Assembly: GCF_002258215.1 (NCBI RefSeq)
Contig: NZ_NEFY01000016.1
Location: 1-55,504 of the forward strand
DNA: 55,504 nucleotides
DNA from: Marinobacter vinifirmus
Lineage (GTDB): Bacteria; Pseudomonadota; Gammaproteobacteria; Pseudomonadales; Oleiphilaceae
Direction of reading: 5' to 3'
The first letter of the stretch is position 1, and every line of letters begins with the position of its first letter. The notes under the pieces were generated by a model, which was not told where the DNA came from, did no database searches, and worked only from the letters and a program-made list of their open reading frames with translations. The translations under genes and the position numbers were made by a program. Positions 32,687 to 45,800 of this stretch are shown in pieces.

Positions 32687-34573
32687 GTGGAGTTTCCGAC
32701 CCGTTTCGATGTCATTGTCATTGGTGGTGGCCATGCCGGCACTGAAGCTGCGTTGGCGGCTGCGCGCATGGGCTCGCAAACCCTGCTGCTGACCCACAAC
32801 ATTGAGACCCTGGGGCAGATGTCCTGCAACCCGGCCATTGGTGGCATCGGCAAGAGCCACCTGGTGAAGGAAATCGACGCCCTCGGCGGTGCCATGGCCC
32901 GGGCTACAGACCAGGCCGGTATCCAGTTCCGGGTACTCAACAGCCGCAAGGGCCCGGCCGTACGCGCCACCCGCGCCCAGGCTGACCGGATTCTGTACAA
33001 GGCAGCCATTCGCCACATGCTGGAAAACCAGCCCAACCTGACCCTGTTCCAGCAGGCGGCCGATGACCTGGTTGTGGAAAACGACCAGGTTGTGGGCGTG
33101 GTCACCCAGACCGGCATCCGTTTCAACGCCAAGACCGTGGTGCTGACCACCGGCACCTTCCTTGGCGGCGTTATCCACATCGGCATGCAGAACCATGCCG
33201 GTGGCCGTGCCGGTGATGCGCCGGCCAATGCCCTGGCCAGGCGCCTGCGGGAACTGCCGTTCAACGTCGGCCGCCTGAAAACCGGTACACCGCCGCGTAT
33301 CGATGCCCGCACCGTGGATTTCTCCGCGATGCAGCAGCAGTGGGGCGACGACCCGACCCCGGTGATGTCCTTTATCGGCAGCCGTGACGAGCACCCCGAG
33401 CAGATCTGCTGCTACGTGACCCGCACCACCGAAGAAACCCACGACATCATCCGCAGTGGTTTTGACCGCTCGCCCATGTTCGCCGGTAACATCGAAGGCG
33501 TGGGCCCGCGCTATTGCCCGTCCATCGAGGACAAGGTCAACCGTTTTGCCGATAAAGACTCGCACCAGATTTTTGTGGAGCCCGAAGGCCTGACCACCAA
33601 CGAGCTGTACCCGAACGGCATTTCCACCAGCCTGCCGTTTGATATCCAGCTCAAGGCGGTGCGCTCGATTCCCGGTTTCGAGAATGCCCACATCCTGCGC
33701 CCGGGCTACGCCATCGAGTATGACTACCTGAACCCGCAGGACCTGCGTCATACCCTGGAAACCAAGTTTATCCAGGGCCTGTACTTTGCCGGCCAGATCA
33801 ACGGCACCACCGGTTATGAAGAAGCCGGCGCCCAGGGTTTGCTGGCGGGTATCAACGCCTCGCTGCGGGCCCAGGACAAAGACGAGTGGTACCCGCGTCG
33901 GGACGAAGCCTATCTGGGCGTATTGGTGGACGACCTGATCACCATGGGCACCCAGGAGCCGTACCGCATGTTCACCAGCCGTGCCGAATACCGGCTGATC
34001 CTGCGGGAGGACAACGCCGACCTGCGCCTGACCGAAACGGGCCGAAAGCTGGGCCTGGTGGACGACGAGCGCTGGCAGAAGTTCAGTGAAAAGTGCGAAG
34101 GCATTACCAGGGAGCGCAGCCGGCTGGAAAGCACCCGTATCCATCCGAACACCGAAGCGGGTGAGCGAGCCAATGGCTACCTGAAACAGCCGATGACCCG
34201 TGACCAGTCCCTGGCCGAGCTGCTGCGCCGGCCGGAAATTGTCTACGACCATATTGCCGAGATCAGCGCCGGGCGGGCAGAAGACCCGAACGTGGCCGAC
34301 CAGGTGGAAATAGAGATCAAGTACGAAGGTTACATCTCCCGCCAGGCGGACGAAATCGAGCGCCTGCGCAAGAACGAGAACACCGCGCTGCCGCTGGACC
34401 TGGACTACGACGTGATCGGTGGCCTGTCCAACGAGATCAAGCAGAAGCTCAAGGACGTGCGCCCGGAAACCGTGGCCCAGGCCTCCCGCATCCAGGGAGT
34501 GACCCCGGCGGCGGTCAGCCAGATTCTGGTACACCTGAAAAAGCGTGACCTGTTGAAAAAGCAGAGCGCCTGA
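32687..34573 (+). CDS. mnmG: tRNA uridine 5-carboxymethylaminomethyl modification enzyme MnmG
   Basis: A 628-residue FAD- and NADH-dependent protein that, with MnmE, installs the (carboxymethyl)aminomethyl group at C5 of wobble uridine in several tRNAs. The FAD-binding motif [10 protein letters not shown] is at residues 13-22; other hallmarks are the [16 protein letters not shown] block with its conserved cysteine, and [12 protein letters not shown]. The length is standard. The start is GTG at 32687 with GAGG upstream. rsmG follows after one nt. The partner gene mnmE, often next door in related genomes, is not in the window. Confidence 0.97.
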   Translation: MEFPTRFDVIVIGGGHAGTEAALAAARMGSQTLLLTHNIETLGQMSCNPAIGGIGKSHLVKEIDALGGAMARATDQAGIQFRVLNSRKGPAVRATRAQADRILYKAAIRHMLENQPNLTLFQQAADDLVVENDQVVGVVTQTGIRFNAKTVVLTTGTFLGGVIHIGMQNHAGGRAGDAPANALARRLRELPFNVGRLKTGTPPRIDARTVDFSAMQQQWGDDPTPVMSFIGSRDEHPEQICCYVTRTTEETHDIIRSGFDRSPMFAGNIEGVGPRYCPSIEDKVNRFADKDSHQIFVEPEGLTTNELYPNGISTSLPFDIQLKAVRSIPGFENAHILRPGYAIEYDYLNPQDLRHTLETKFIQGLYFAGQINGTTGYEEAGAQGLLAGINASLRAQDKDEWYPRRDEAYLGVLVDDLITMGTQEPYRMFTSRAEYRLILREDNADLRLTETGRKLGLVDDERWQKFSEKCEGITRERSRLESTRIHPNTEAGERANGYLKQPMTRDQSLAELLRRPEIVYDHIAEISAGRAEDPNVADQVEIEIKYEGYISRQADEIERLRKNENTALPLDLDYDVIGGLSNEIKQKLKDVRPETVAQASRIQGVTPAAVSQILVHLKKRDLLKKQSA

Positions 34574-34574
34574 G

Positions 34575-35222
34575 ATGAGTTATCCACAGCTATGGCAAAG
34601 CCAGCTGCAGGACGGGCTGGCACAGATGGGTATTGCCCTCAGTGACAGCCAGCAGGCCAAGTTGCTGGCATTTCTGGCCCTGCTGAACAAATGGAACAAG
34701 GCCTATAACCTGACCGCGGTCCGGGATGAACGGGTCATGGTGTCGCGCCAGCTGCTCGACAGCCTCAGCATCATGCCCTGGGTAACCACCGACCACCTGC
34801 TGGATGTGGGCGCCGGCGGCGGCCTGCCCGGCATTCCCCTGGCCATCGTATTTCCGGACAAGCGCTTTACCCTGCTCGACAGCAATGGCAAGAAAACCCG
34901 GTTCCTCAACCAGTGTGTGCTGGAACTGGGCCTGGCCAACGTTGACGTCATCCACGGCCGGGCCGAAGACTGCCAGCCGGAACAACCTTTCAGCCAGATC
35001 AGCAGTCGCGCCTTTACCGCGCTGGAAAACCTGGTTACCTGGTGTGGCAGCTTGCTGGCGAATGACGGCCAGTTCCTTGCCATGAAAGGTCTGTATCCGG
35101 ATGATGAAGTGGCTGCCCTTCCGGAAGGCTGGCAGGTAGAATCCAGCCATTCCCTGAAGGTACCCGGAGCAGACGGCGAACGGCATTTGCTGATCGTCAC
35201 CCGGGCCGACCAATCCCGGTAA
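34575..35222 (+). CDS. rsmG: 16S rRNA (guanine527-N7)-methyltransferase RsmG
   Basis: A 215-residue SAM-dependent methyltransferase (formerly GidB) that modifies G527 of 16S rRNA; loss gives low-level streptomycin resistance. The SAM site LLDVGAGGGLPGIPLAI is at about residues 75-91, and the later SQISSRAF segment fits the family. It begins one nt after the mnmG stop, in the classical gidA-gidB arrangement. A perfect DnaA-box sequence (TTATCCACA, 34580-34588) lies inside the first codons. Confidence 0.96.
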   Translation: MSYPQLWQSQLQDGLAQMGIALSDSQQAKLLAFLALLNKWNKAYNLTAVRDERVMVSRQLLDSLSIMPWVTTDHLLDVGAGGGLPGIPLAIVFPDKRFTLLDSNGKKTRFLNQCVLELGLANVDVIHGRAEDCQPEQPFSQISSRAFTALENLVTWCGSLLANDGQFLAMKGLYPDDEVAALPEGWQVESSHSLKVPGADGERHLLIVTRADQSR

Positions 35223-35245
35223 CCCGAAACAGCAGGAGGCAAGGC

Positions 35246-36040
35246 ATGGCGCGCGTGATTGCAGTGACCAATCAGAAAGGCGGTGTGGGCAAAACCACCA
35301 CCTGCGTGAACCTTGCTGCCTCACTGGCTGCTACCAGGCGCCGGGTGCTTTTGGTAGACATGGACCCCCAGGGCAACGCCACCATGGGTAGCGGTGTGGA
35401 TAAAAACGCCCTGGAACTGTCGGGTTACGATGTGCTGACCAAGCGTGCCAGCCCGGCAGAAGTCATCGTGAAAACCGACGCCTCGGGCTTTGACCTGCTG
35501 CCTGCCAATGGCGACCTGACGGCCGCCGAAGTGGAACTGATGAACGAAATCGGCCGGGAGCACCGGCTGCGGCTGGCGCTGAACAGCGTCCGGGAAAATT
35601 ACGACTACATCCTGATCGACTGCCCGCCGTCGCTGAACCTGCTGACCGTAAACTCCCTGTCGGCGGCGGATTCCGTACTGATTCCGATGCAGTGTGAATA
35701 CTACGCCCTGGAAGGCCTGGCGGCACTCATGAACACCGTCGAGCAGATCAAGGAAACGGTCAATCCGAACCTGGAGATCGAAGGCATCCTGCGTACCATG
35801 TACGACCCCCGCAACAGCCTGACCCTGGATGTTTCCGGCCAGCTCAGCGAATACTTCGGCGACAAGGTGTACCGGGCGGTGATTCCCCGCAACGTTAGGC
35901 TGGCCGAGGCTCCCAGCTACGGTATGCCGGCACTGGCCTATGACAAAACCTCGAAGGGTGCGGTGGCCTACCTGGCCCTGGCGGGCGAGATGGTGCGCCG
36001 GCACGGTTCAAAAAAGACATCCGCCGCCGTTGCGGTGTAA
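35246..36040 (+). CDS. parA: chromosome-partitioning ATPase ParA (Soj)
   Basis: A 264-residue ATPase that, with ParB, moves the newly copied origin region. The deviant Walker A motif KGGVGKTT (residues 11-18), the LLVDMDPQGNAT block and the LIDCPPSLNLLTVNSL block are intact. No N-terminal DNA-binding domain is present, as expected for chromosomal type Ia/Soj proteins. AGGAGG precedes the ATG. It lies between rsmG and parB, the standard order near the origin in many gammaproteobacteria. Confidence 0.96.
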   Translation: MARVIAVTNQKGGVGKTTTCVNLAASLAATRRRVLLVDMDPQGNATMGSGVDKNALELSGYDVLTKRASPAEVIVKTDASGFDLLPANGDLTAAEVELMNEIGREHRLRLALNSVRENYDYILIDCPPSLNLLTVNSLSAADSVLIPMQCEYYALEGLAALMNTVEQIKETVNPNLEIEGILRTMYDPRNSLTLDVSGQLSEYFGDKVYRAVIPRNVRLAEAPSYGMPALAYDKTSKGAVAYLALAGEMVRRHGSKKTSAAVAV

Positions 36041-36100
36041 CATAGTTTGCCGTCGGGCAACCATGCACCAACTTTTTCAACAGGAAGAATGACAAACACC

Positions 36101-36976
36101 ATGGCGGCGAAAAAACGAGGCTTGGGCGAACGGGGTTTGGGAGCGCTGTTACAGGGCTCGAAGGTTAACCTGAACCAGCAAGTGGCCGAACACGATGGCG
36201 AACTGCGGGAGATCCCCGTAGACCTCATCCAGCGTGGCCGTTACCAGCCGCGCCGGGATATGGACCCCGCCGCCCTGCAGGAACTGGCAGACTCCATTCG
36301 CCAGCAGGGTGTGATGCAACCGGTGGTGGTGCGCCCGGTTTCCGAAGGCCGCTATGAACTGATTGCCGGTGAACGCCGCTGGCGCGCTACCCAGATGGCC
36401 GAGCTCGACAGCATTCCCGCCATCATCCGTGATGTGCCGGATGAAGCCGCCATCGCCATGGCGCTGATCGAGAACATCCAGCGCGAAAACCTGAACCCGA
36501 TCGAAGAAGCCTTTGCCCTCCAGCGCCTGCAGGAAGAGTTCGGCCTGACCCAGGCCCAGGTGGCAGAGGCTGTGGGTAAATCCCGCACCACCATTACCAA
36601 CCTGTTGCGGCTGATCGGCCTGACCGAAGATGTGCGCACCATGCTCGAGCATGGTGACCTGGAAATGGGCCATGGCCGCGCCATGCTGACCTTACCCCCG
36701 GAACAGCAGATGCAGGTGGCCCGCCAGGTGGTGGCCAAGTCGCTTTCCGTGCGCCAGACCGAAGCCCTGGTGCGCCGCATCCAGCAGGAAAAGCCTGCAA
36801 CGGAAGATTCCGGCAGCAAGGCGCTGGACCCGAACATCCGTGCCCTGCAGGACGACCTTTCCGACCGGCTCGGTGCCCGGGTGTCCATTGCCCATGGCAA
36901 GCGGGGCAAGGGTAAAGTGGTGATCGAATACAGTTCGCTGGATGAGCTGGACGGTATTCTGGGCCATATCCGCTGA
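36101..36976 (+). CDS. parB: chromosome-partitioning protein ParB
   Basis: A 291-residue centromere-binding CTPase. Visible are the basic N-terminus (AAKKRGLGERGLGALL), the box GERRWRATQMAELD in the CTP-binding domain, the helix-turn-helix region with TQAQVAEAVGKSRTTITNLL, and the C-terminal dimer domain ending LDELDGILGHIR. The start at 36101 matches the usual N-terminus of Pseudomonas-type ParB; ATG 36089 is closer to an AGGA site and adds four residues. No clear parS (TGTTCCACGTGGAACA) was found by eye in the window. Confidence 0.95.
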   Translation: MAAKKRGLGERGLGALLQGSKVNLNQQVAEHDGELREIPVDLIQRGRYQPRRDMDPAALQELADSIRQQGVMQPVVVRPVSEGRYELIAGERRWRATQMAELDSIPAIIRDVPDEAAIAMALIENIQRENLNPIEEAFALQRLQEEFGLTQAQVAEAVGKSRTTITNLLRLIGLTEDVRTMLEHGDLEMGHGRAMLTLPPEQQMQVARQVVAKSLSVRQTEALVRRIQQEKPATEDSGSKALDPNIRALQDDLSDRLGARVSIAHGKRGKGKVVIEYSSLDELDGILGHIR

Positions 36977-37134
36977 GCACCCGGAAATTCCTGAAAATCA
37001 TCCTAAAGTACCCATTCAGGCCAGAAACACCACATCTGGGTGCAGCCGAAGCCGGATAACACAACCTGTGTAAAAACAGGCCTTTTCATCTTGAAATCTG
37101 GTTAAATTTTCGCCATTTTTTCCGTCGGGTTATG

Positions 37135-37163
37135 TTGAACCGCTACCGGTTAACACATATAAT
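37135..37163 (+). promoter_or_regulatory. promoter of the ATP synthase operon
   Basis: TTGAAC (37135-37140) and a perfect TATAAT (37158-37163) are separated by 17 bp, about 30 nt before the atpI start. This is the strongest sigma-70-like promoter seen in the core part of the window. Confidence 0.8.
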
Positions 37164-37192
37164 TCCGCGCGCTTGGAATGACAGCTGGTGAT

Positions 37193-37585
37193 ATGAGCCG
37201 TTCAATGAAAGCCATCACGTACGTGCCGCTGAAACAGTGGCTGACCATAGAGATGGCCGCTCTCACCGTTCTGAGCCTTTTGTGGTTGCTGGAAAGTCGT
37301 TTGGCCGGTTATTCCGCGTTTATCGGCGGTCTTATTTTTGTCATACCAAACGCTTACTTTGCTCACCGGACGTACCGGTACCAGGGCGCAAGGCAAATGC
37401 ACCTGGCAGTCAGCAACATTTTCAGGGCAGAGAGCATCAAACTCGCCCTTACCGCAGTGTTTTTTGCGGCCGTTTTCACTTTAATGGAGCCAGTACACGT
37501 ACCGGCTCTGTTATTCACTTTTGCTGTGATGGTTGTGTTGGGTACGGCATTGCGCTGGCTCATCCGGCCGCGACCACAGCGATGA
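37193..37585 (+). CDS. atpI: ATP synthase accessory subunit I
   Basis: A roughly 130-residue membrane protein, first gene of the atp operon. It assists assembly of the c-ring. Four hydrophobic segments are visible (MAALTVLSLLWLLESR, FIGGLIFVIPNAYFAHR, LALTAVFFAAVFTLM, ALLFTFAVMVVLGTALRWL). Start choice is uncertain: ATG at 37178, 37193 and 37205 are in frame and none has a strong ribosome-binding site; 37193 is taken as a compromise. atpB follows after 15 nt. Confidence 0.85.
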   Translation: MSRSMKAITYVPLKQWLTIEMAALTVLSLLWLLESRLAGYSAFIGGLIFVIPNAYFAHRTYRYQGARQMHLAVSNIFRAESIKLALTAVFFAAVFTLMEPVHVPALLFTFAVMVVLGTALRWLIRPRPQR

Positions 37586-38455
<870 letters not shown>

Positions 38456-38490
38456 TAAACCCTTAAATACACAAACCCTTAACTATCTGA

Positions 38491-38736
<246 letters not shown>

Positions 38737-38823
38737 TCAGCCGAGAATTGAGGGTGGCAGTGCCCGGCACTGCCACCGCATTCCGGACACCAGGACGCAA
38801 CGAATAGCAAGAGGTATATTGCC

Positions 38824-39294
38824 GTGAATATAAACCTTACGTTGATAGGGCAATCGATTGCCTTCGCTATTTTCGTCTGGTTCTGCGTCAAGTATGTATG
38901 GCCGCCGATTACGGCTGCCATGGAAGCGCGCCAGAAGAAAATTGCAGACGGCCTCTCTGCCGCAGATCGGGCTTCCCTCGATCTGGAACTTGCGCAGGAA
39001 AAAGCCGCTAAAGAACTGCAGAAGGCGAAAGAAGAAGCTGCAGCCCTTATTGACCAGGCCAACAAGCGTGCCGCCCAGATCGTCGAAGCCTCCAAGGACG
39101 ACGCTCGCAAAGAAGGCGACAAGCTTATTGAGCAGGCAAGGGCGGAAATTCAACAGGAGCGTGTTCAGGCTCGCGACGCACTGCGTGCAGAAGTGGCCAC
39201 TCTGGCCATTGCCGGTGCCGAGAAGATTCTGGAAACCTCTGTAGACGCCAAAGCTCACAGCGAGATGCTGGACAAGCTGGCCGCAGAACTCTAA
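38824..39294 (+). CDS. atpF: ATP synthase F0 subunit b
   Basis: A 156-residue peripheral-stalk subunit: one N-terminal membrane helix ([20 protein letters not shown]) and a long charged, alanine-rich coiled-coil that reaches subunit delta. The start is GTG at 38824, supported by the conserved N-terminus [10 protein letters not shown]. Ends 12 nt before atpH. Confidence 0.96.
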   Translation: MNINLTLIGQSIAFAIFVWFCVKYVWPPITAAMEARQKKIADGLSAADRASLDLELAQEKAAKELQKAKEEAAALIDQANKRAAQIVEASKDDARKEGDKLIEQARAEIQQERVQARDALRAEVATLAIAGAEKILETSVDAKAHSEMLDKLAAEL

Positions 39295-39306
39295 AAGAGG
39301 GTCATC

Positions 39307-39843
39307 ATGGCAGAACTTACAACGTTAGCCCGACCCTACGCGAAAGCCGTTTTTAAAGCCGCGCAGGACCAGAATGCCGTTGATCAGTGGGATCAGGCTC
39401 TGGCTTTCGCAGCTATGGTTGCGGCTGACCAAGAGGTAAAGAACATCCTGGCCAACCCCGGCCTGTCTGAGCAACGCAAGGCGGAACTCTTCGCTGACTG
39501 TTTTGAAGAGCCGCTGCCTGAAGCACTCAGAAACTTCCTGTTGATTCTTGCTGAAAACAAGCGTCTGGCCCTGTTGCCGGAGATTTCTGCTTTGTTCCGT
39601 TTGTACCGTGCAGACCTCGAGAAGTCTGTGCACCTGACAATCGATACCGCATTCGAATTGTCTGCAGACGAACAGCAGAAACTGATCGACGCATTGTCCA
39701 AAAAGCTGGAGCGCAAGGTTGAGCTTGAAACCGCAGTTGATCAGAATCTGATCGGCGGCGTGGTAGTACGTACAGGCGACCTGGTTATCGACGCTTCAGT
39801 TCGTGGCAAGCTGGCCAGAATGGCCAAGGCTCTGGGCTCCTGA
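39307..39843 (+). CDS. atpH: ATP synthase F1 subunit delta
   Basis: A 178-residue subunit joining F1 to the peripheral stalk. The N-terminal helical domain ([16 protein letters not shown]) and the C-terminal signature with [18 protein letters not shown] are present. AAGAGG precedes the ATG. atpA begins 28 nt downstream. Confidence 0.96.
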   Translation: MAELTTLARPYAKAVFKAAQDQNAVDQWDQALAFAAMVAADQEVKNILANPGLSEQRKAELFADCFEEPLPEALRNFLLILAENKRLALLPEISALFRLYRADLEKSVHLTIDTAFELSADEQQKLIDALSKKLERKVELETAVDQNLIGGVVVRTGDLVIDASVRGKLARMAKALGS

Positions 39844-39871
39844 TTTCAGCACAAGGTTTGAGGACAAAGGC

Positions 39872-41416
39872 ATGCAGCAACTGAATCCATCCGAGATCAG
39901 TGACATCATCAAGAAGAGAATCGAGAACCTCGATATCTCTTCCGAAGCTAAGAACGAAGGTACGATCCTGTCTGTTTCTGACGGTATCGTACTGATCCAC
40001 GGTCTGGCCGACGTTATGTACGGCGAGATGATTGAATTTGCCAACGGCACATACGGCATGGCGCTGAACTTGGAGCGTGATTCTGTTGGTGCGGTTGTTC
40101 TGGGTGACTACGAAGGTCTGGCTGAAGGCCAGAAGGTACGTTGTACCGGTCGTATCCTGGAAGTACCGGTTGGTAACGAACTGCTGGGCCGTGTTGTAGA
40201 CGGTCTGGGTAACCCGATCGACGGCAAGGGCGAGCTGGGCAACAGCCTGACTTCCCCGGTCGAGAAGGTTGCACCGGGCGTTATCGCTCGTCAGTCCGTT
40301 GATGAGCCGGTTCAGACTGGTCTGAAAGCCATCGACACCATGGTTCCCATCGGTCGTGGCCAGCGTGAGCTGATCATCGGTGACCGCCAGATCGGTAAGA
40401 CTGCGGTTGCGATCGACGCGATCATCAACCAGAAGCACACCGGCATCAAGTGTATCTACGTTGCCGTTGGCCAGAAGCAGTCTTCCATTGCCGCCGTAGT
40501 GCGCAAGCTGGAAGAGCACGGCGCCATGGACCACACCATCGTGGTTGCTGCCGGTGCCGCGGATCCTGCAGCCATGCAGTTCCTGGCTCCGTACTCCGGT
40601 ACCTCCATGGGTGAGTTCTTCCGCGACCGCGGTGAAGACGCACTGATCGTATACGATGACCTGTCCAAGCAGGCCGTTGCCTACCGTCAGATCTCCCTGC
40701 TGCTGCGTCGTCCGCCAGGACGTGAAGCATACCCGGGTGACGTTTTCTATCTGCACTCCCGTCTGCTGGAGCGCGCTTCCCGCGTAAACGCTGACTACGT
40801 TGAGCAGTTCACCAACGGTGAAGTGAAAGGCAAGACCGGTTCCCTGACCGCACTGCCGATCATCGAAACCCAGGCTGGTGACGTTTCTGCATTCGTACCG
40901 ACCAACGTAATCTCTATTACCGATGGTCAGATCTTCCTGGAAACCAACCTGTTCAACTCCGGTATCCGTCCGGCCATGAACGCCGGTATCTCCGTATCCC
41001 GGGTAGGTGGTGCAGCCCAGACCAAGATCATGAAGAAGCTCGGCGGTAACATCCGTCTGGCCCTGGCCCAGTACCGGGAACTGGCGGCATTCGCCCAGTT
41101 CGCTTCCGACCTTGACGAAGCAACCCGTAAGCAGCTGGAGCATGGTCAGCGCGTAACCGAGCTGATGAAGCAGAACCAGTACAGCCCGATGACCGTTGCG
41201 GAAATGGGCACTTCACTGTTCGCAGCCAACGAAGGCTTCCTGGACGATGTTGAAGTAAACAAGGTTGTGAAGTTCGAAGCACAGCTGCTGGACTGGATGC
41301 GTTCCGAGCAGAAAGAGCTTCTGGACAAGATCGGCCCTGAAGGTAACTTCAATGACGACATCGCTGCCGGCCTGAAAGCTGCTCTGGAGAAATTCAAGAC
41401 CACTCAGAGCTGGTAA
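39872..41416 (+). CDS. atpA: ATP synthase F1 subunit alpha
   Basis: A 514-residue non-catalytic nucleotide-binding subunit. The start at 39872 gives the usual [21 protein letters not shown]-terminus; a longer in-frame extension overlaps atpH and is rejected. Walker A is GDRQIGKT at 170-177, the family signature around [14 protein letters not shown] is present, and the length is within one residue of E. coli. Confidence 0.98.
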   Translation: MQQLNPSEISDIIKKRIENLDISSEAKNEGTILSVSDGIVLIHGLADVMYGEMIEFANGTYGMALNLERDSVGAVVLGDYEGLAEGQKVRCTGRILEVPVGNELLGRVVDGLGNPIDGKGELGNSLTSPVEKVAPGVIARQSVDEPVQTGLKAIDTMVPIGRGQRELIIGDRQIGKTAVAIDAIINQKHTGIKCIYVAVGQKQSSIAAVVRKLEEHGAMDHTIVVAAGAADPAAMQFLAPYSGTSMGEFFRDRGEDALIVYDDLSKQAVAYRQISLLLRRPPGREAYPGDVFYLHSRLLERASRVNADYVEQFTNGEVKGKTGSLTALPIIETQAGDVSAFVPTNVISITDGQIFLETNLFNSGIRPAMNAGISVSRVGGAAQTKIMKKLGGNIRLALAQYRELAAFAQFASDLDEATRKQLEHGQRVTELMKQNQYSPMTVAEMGTSLFAANEGFLDDVEVNKVVKFEAQLLDWMRSEQKELLDKIGPEGNFNDDIAAGLKAALEKFKTTQSW

Positions 41417-41486
41417 ATCCACCGGGCCCGCCATTGTGCGGGCTTGCTGGTCCCTTTGAGTGTCTAACTTGAAAAGGCAGTGACTT

Positions 41487-42347
41487 ATGGCCGTCGGAAA
41501 AGAAATACGTAACCAGATCGGAAGCATCAAGAGCACGCAGAAGATCACTTCCGCCATGGAAATGGTGGCGGCGAGTAAGATGCGCAAGGCTCAGGATCGG
41601 ATGCAGGCAACTCGCCCGTATGCCGAAAAGATGCGTCAGGTAATCGGACACATTGCTAAGTCCAACAAGGATTACCGTCATCCGTTCATGCAGGAGCGTG
41701 AGGTCAAGCGGGTAGGCTACATTGTAGTTTCCTCTGACCGCGGCCTGTGTGGTGGCCTGAACACCAATGCGTTCAAGCTGCTCGTGCGCGAAATGCGTGA
41801 ATGGAAAGAGAAAGGTATTGAGACTGATATCTGTGCCATTGGCCAGAAAGGCGCATCCTTTTTCCGCAGCTATGGCGGAAACGTGGTTGCAGCCCTGACC
41901 CACATGGGCGACAGCCCGAGTGCGGAAAAGCTGATTGGCAGTGTCAAGGTGATGCTGGATTCGTTCGAGGCAGGCAAGATCGACCGCCTGTTCCTGATCA
42001 GTAACGAGTTCGTCAACACCATGACCCAGAGCCCGAAGTCAGAGCAGTTGTTGCCTCTGCCGGAAGGTTCCGATGAAGACATCGGTCGCCAGTGGGATTA
42101 TATCTACGAGCCGGACTCACGTCCGATTCTTGACGGGTTGATGCCACGTTATATCGAATCCCAGGTGTATCAGGGTGTGGTAGAGAATCTGGCCTGTGAA
42201 CAGGCCGCCCGGATGATCGCTATGAAGAGCGCCACCGACAACGCTGGCAGCATCATTGACGAGCTTCAGCTGGCCTATAACAAGGCCCGTCAGGCAGCGA
42301 TCACACAAGAGATTTCGGAGATTGTGAGCGGCGCCGCATCTGTTTGA
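41487..42347 (+). CDS. atpG: ATP synthase F1 subunit gamma
   Basis: A 286-residue central-stalk rotor subunit. N-terminal ([20 protein letters not shown]) and C-terminal ([20 protein letters not shown]) helices that form the coiled-coil shaft are intact, as is the [11 protein letters not shown] block. Lies between atpA and atpD as usual. Confidence 0.97.
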   Translation: MAVGKEIRNQIGSIKSTQKITSAMEMVAASKMRKAQDRMQATRPYAEKMRQVIGHIAKSNKDYRHPFMQEREVKRVGYIVVSSDRGLCGGLNTNAFKLLVREMREWKEKGIETDICAIGQKGASFFRSYGGNVVAALTHMGDSPSAEKLIGSVKVMLDSFEAGKIDRLFLISNEFVNTMTQSPKSEQLLPLPEGSDEDIGRQWDYIYEPDSRPILDGLMPRYIESQVYQGVVENLACEQAARMIAMKSATDNAGSIIDELQLAYNKARQAAITQEISEIVSGAASV

Positions 42348-42377
42348 TAGCGCTCACAAACCTACTGGTTTTATTGA

Positions 42378-43796
<1,419 letters not shown>

Positions 43797-43834
43797 CACT
43801 CCTTCTTCCCTTTCTGACCCAAGAGGCGTAAGAA

Positions 43835-44257
43835 ATGGCTATGACCGTACATTGTGACGTCGTAAGTGCCGAGGAAAAAATTTACTCCGGTCTGGTGGAG
43901 ATGCTGATCGCCACCGGTACCGAGGGTGAGCTTGGTATCCAGTTTGGCCATGCTCCGCTGCTGTCTGCGCTCAAGCCGGGCGCAGTGCGGATCATCAAGC
44001 AGGGTGGCACCGAGGAGATTCTGTACGTTTCAGGTGGCTACCTGGAAGTGCAGCCTAACCTGGTTACCCTGATGGCTGATTCTGCGGTTCGTGCAAAAGA
44101 TGTAGACGAAGCCGCAGCACTGGAAGCCCAGAAGGAAGCCGAGAAGGCACTGGCGAATAAGACAGGCGAGTTTGAGTACTCCCGGGCCGCCGCCGAGCTG
44201 GCAGAAGCCGCCGCTCAGCTGCGTACCATCCAGAAACTGCGCAAGAACCTGCGTTAA
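43835..44257 (+). CDS. atpC: ATP synthase F1 subunit epsilon
   Basis: A 140-residue subunit with an N-terminal beta-sandwich ([16 protein letters not shown] ... [17 protein letters not shown]) and a C-terminal helical hairpin that can inhibit ATP hydrolysis. The start at 43835 has GAGG eight nt upstream; ATG 43841 is an alternative. Last gene of the atp operon. Confidence 0.96.
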   Translation: MAMTVHCDVVSAEEKIYSGLVEMLIATGTEGELGIQFGHAPLLSALKPGAVRIIKQGGTEEILYVSGGYLEVQPNLVTLMADSAVRAKDVDEAAALEAQKEAEKALANKTGEFEYSRAAAELAEAAAQLRTIQKLRKNLR

Positions 44258-44319
44258 GCAGGGTTGCGTCAGTGCCCGGACTGGCCTGACAGTGAACCGC
44301 ATCCTCAGGTGGAGGGCTC

Positions 44320-44373
44320 TGTGTTTCCTACCGGAAACAGAGGGGTTTCCGCCGGGACGCGGTTTTTTATTTT
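44320..44373 (+). terminator. terminator between atpC and glmU
   Basis: Two stems occur in a row: CTCTGTGTTTCC with GGAAACAGAG (about 44317-44342), and CCGC with GCGG (44349-44362) followed by TTTTTTATTTT. The second has the T-run of an intrinsic terminator. glmU starts 34 nt later, so read-through is possible. Confidence 0.65.
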
Positions 44374-44406
44374 CTACCAGATAAAGAGTTTGGAGCTGTA
44401 CGCCCC

Positions 44407-45771
44407 ATGAACCCGCTACACGTTGTGATCCTGGCCGCCGGTCAGGGTTCAAGGATGAAATCCGCCCTGCCGAAGGTCTTGCACCCGGTAGCCGGCAAGC
44501 CCATGTTGCACCATGTGGTCGACACCGCAAAGCAACTGGGCGCGGAGAAAATTCACACAGTGATCGGCCATGGCGCGGACCAGGTACGGGCGTCGCTGCA
44601 TGACGACTCGGTGAACTGGGTGCTCCAGACCGAACAACTGGGTACCGGCCATGCCGTGGCCCAGGCCCTGCCGGACCTGCCGGATAACGCCCGGGTACTG
44701 ATACTCTATGGCGATGTTCCGCTGACCCGTAAAGATACCCTGGAAGCCATGGTCAGTGACCTGGACGACAGCAATCTGGCCCTGCTGACCGTGGATATGG
44801 ACAACCCCCACGGTTATGGCCGGATTGTCCGTAACGACCAGGGGCAGGTTCAGGCGATTGTTGAGCAGAAAGATGCCACCGCCGAGCAGCAGGATATCAA
44901 CGAAGTAAACACCGGCATCCTGGCGGTATCGGCCAGCCACCTGAAAAGCTGGTTGCCGACGTTATCCAACAGTAATGCCCAGGGTGAATACTACCTGACC
45001 GACATCATTGCCATGGCTGTGGATAACGGCCTGTCGGTCACGGTTTCGCAGCCCCTGAACCCGTTTGAAGTGCAGGGTGTGAATAACCGCCTGCAGCTGG
45101 CCGAGCTGGAACGCTGGTATCAGCGCCAGCAGGCCGAGCGCCTGATGACCGAAGGTGCCACCCTGGCCGACCCGGCCCGCATTGATGTTCGCGGCGAGCT
45201 GACCATTGGTAACGACCTGTGGATTGACGTTAACGCGGTGTTCGAAGGCAAGGTAAGCCTTGGCAGCAACGTGGTGATCGGCCCCAACTGCGTGATCAAG
45301 GATGCCACCATTGCCGACGGTGCCGAGATCAAGGCCAACAGCGTCATCGAAGGTGCCGTGGTGGGCGCCAACGCCCAGATTGGCCCGTTTGCCCGCCTTC
45401 GCCCGGGCACCGAACTGGCCGCCAACACCAAGGTTGGCAACTTTGTGGAAACCAAGAAAGCCGTGGTAGGTGAGGGCAGCAAGATCAACCACCTGAGCTA
45501 CGTGGGCGACGCCTCACTGGGCCGTAATGTGAATGTGGGTGCAGGCACCATCACCTGTAACTATGATGGCGTGAACAAGCACAAGACGGTGTTGGGCGAT
45601 GGCGTATTTGTGGGTTCCAACACCTCGCTGGTGGCCCCGGTGTCTGTTGCGGACCAGGCGACCATCGGTGCCGGTTCCACCATCACCCGGGACATCAGTG
45701 AAGGCGAACTGGCCGTGGCCCGCGGCAAGCAGCGAAACATCTCCGGCTGGGAACGGCCGAAAAAAGCGTAA
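44407..45771 (+). CDS. glmU: bifunctional N-acetylglucosamine-1-phosphate uridyltransferase / glucosamine-1-phosphate acetyltransferase
   Basis: A 454-residue cytoplasmic enzyme that makes UDP-N-acetylglucosamine for peptidoglycan and LPS. The N-terminal pyrophosphorylase domain carries [20 protein letters not shown] (about residues 8-27). The C-terminal half is a left-handed beta-helix of hexapeptide repeats, with [17 protein letters not shown] in the acetyltransferase site. The length matches E. coli GlmU (456). glmS follows after 29 nt. Confidence 0.97.
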   Translation: MNPLHVVILAAGQGSRMKSALPKVLHPVAGKPMLHHVVDTAKQLGAEKIHTVIGHGADQVRASLHDDSVNWVLQTEQLGTGHAVAQALPDLPDNARVLILYGDVPLTRKDTLEAMVSDLDDSNLALLTVDMDNPHGYGRIVRNDQGQVQAIVEQKDATAEQQDINEVNTGILAVSASHLKSWLPTLSNSNAQGEYYLTDIIAMAVDNGLSVTVSQPLNPFEVQGVNNRLQLAELERWYQRQQAERLMTEGATLADPARIDVRGELTIGNDLWIDVNAVFEGKVSLGSNVVIGPNCVIKDATIADGAEIKANSVIEGAVVGANAQIGPFARLRPGTELAANTKVGNFVETKKAVVGEGSKINHLSYVGDASLGRNVNVGAGTITCNYDGVNKHKTVLGDGVFVGSNTSLVAPVSVADQATIGAGSTITRDISEGELAVARGKQRNISGWERPKKA

Positions 45772-45800
45772 AGACCGATTAACGAACAGGTGACAACAGC

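Noticed and set aside
32642..34534. Long open frame (630 codons) on the minus strand opposite mnmG
   Set aside because: It is antisense to a certain gene, has no family resemblance and reflects the GC-rich codon pattern.
35222..37177. parS centromere near parAB
   Set aside because: No sequence close to TGTTCCACGTGGAACA was seen by eye here or elsewhere in the window.
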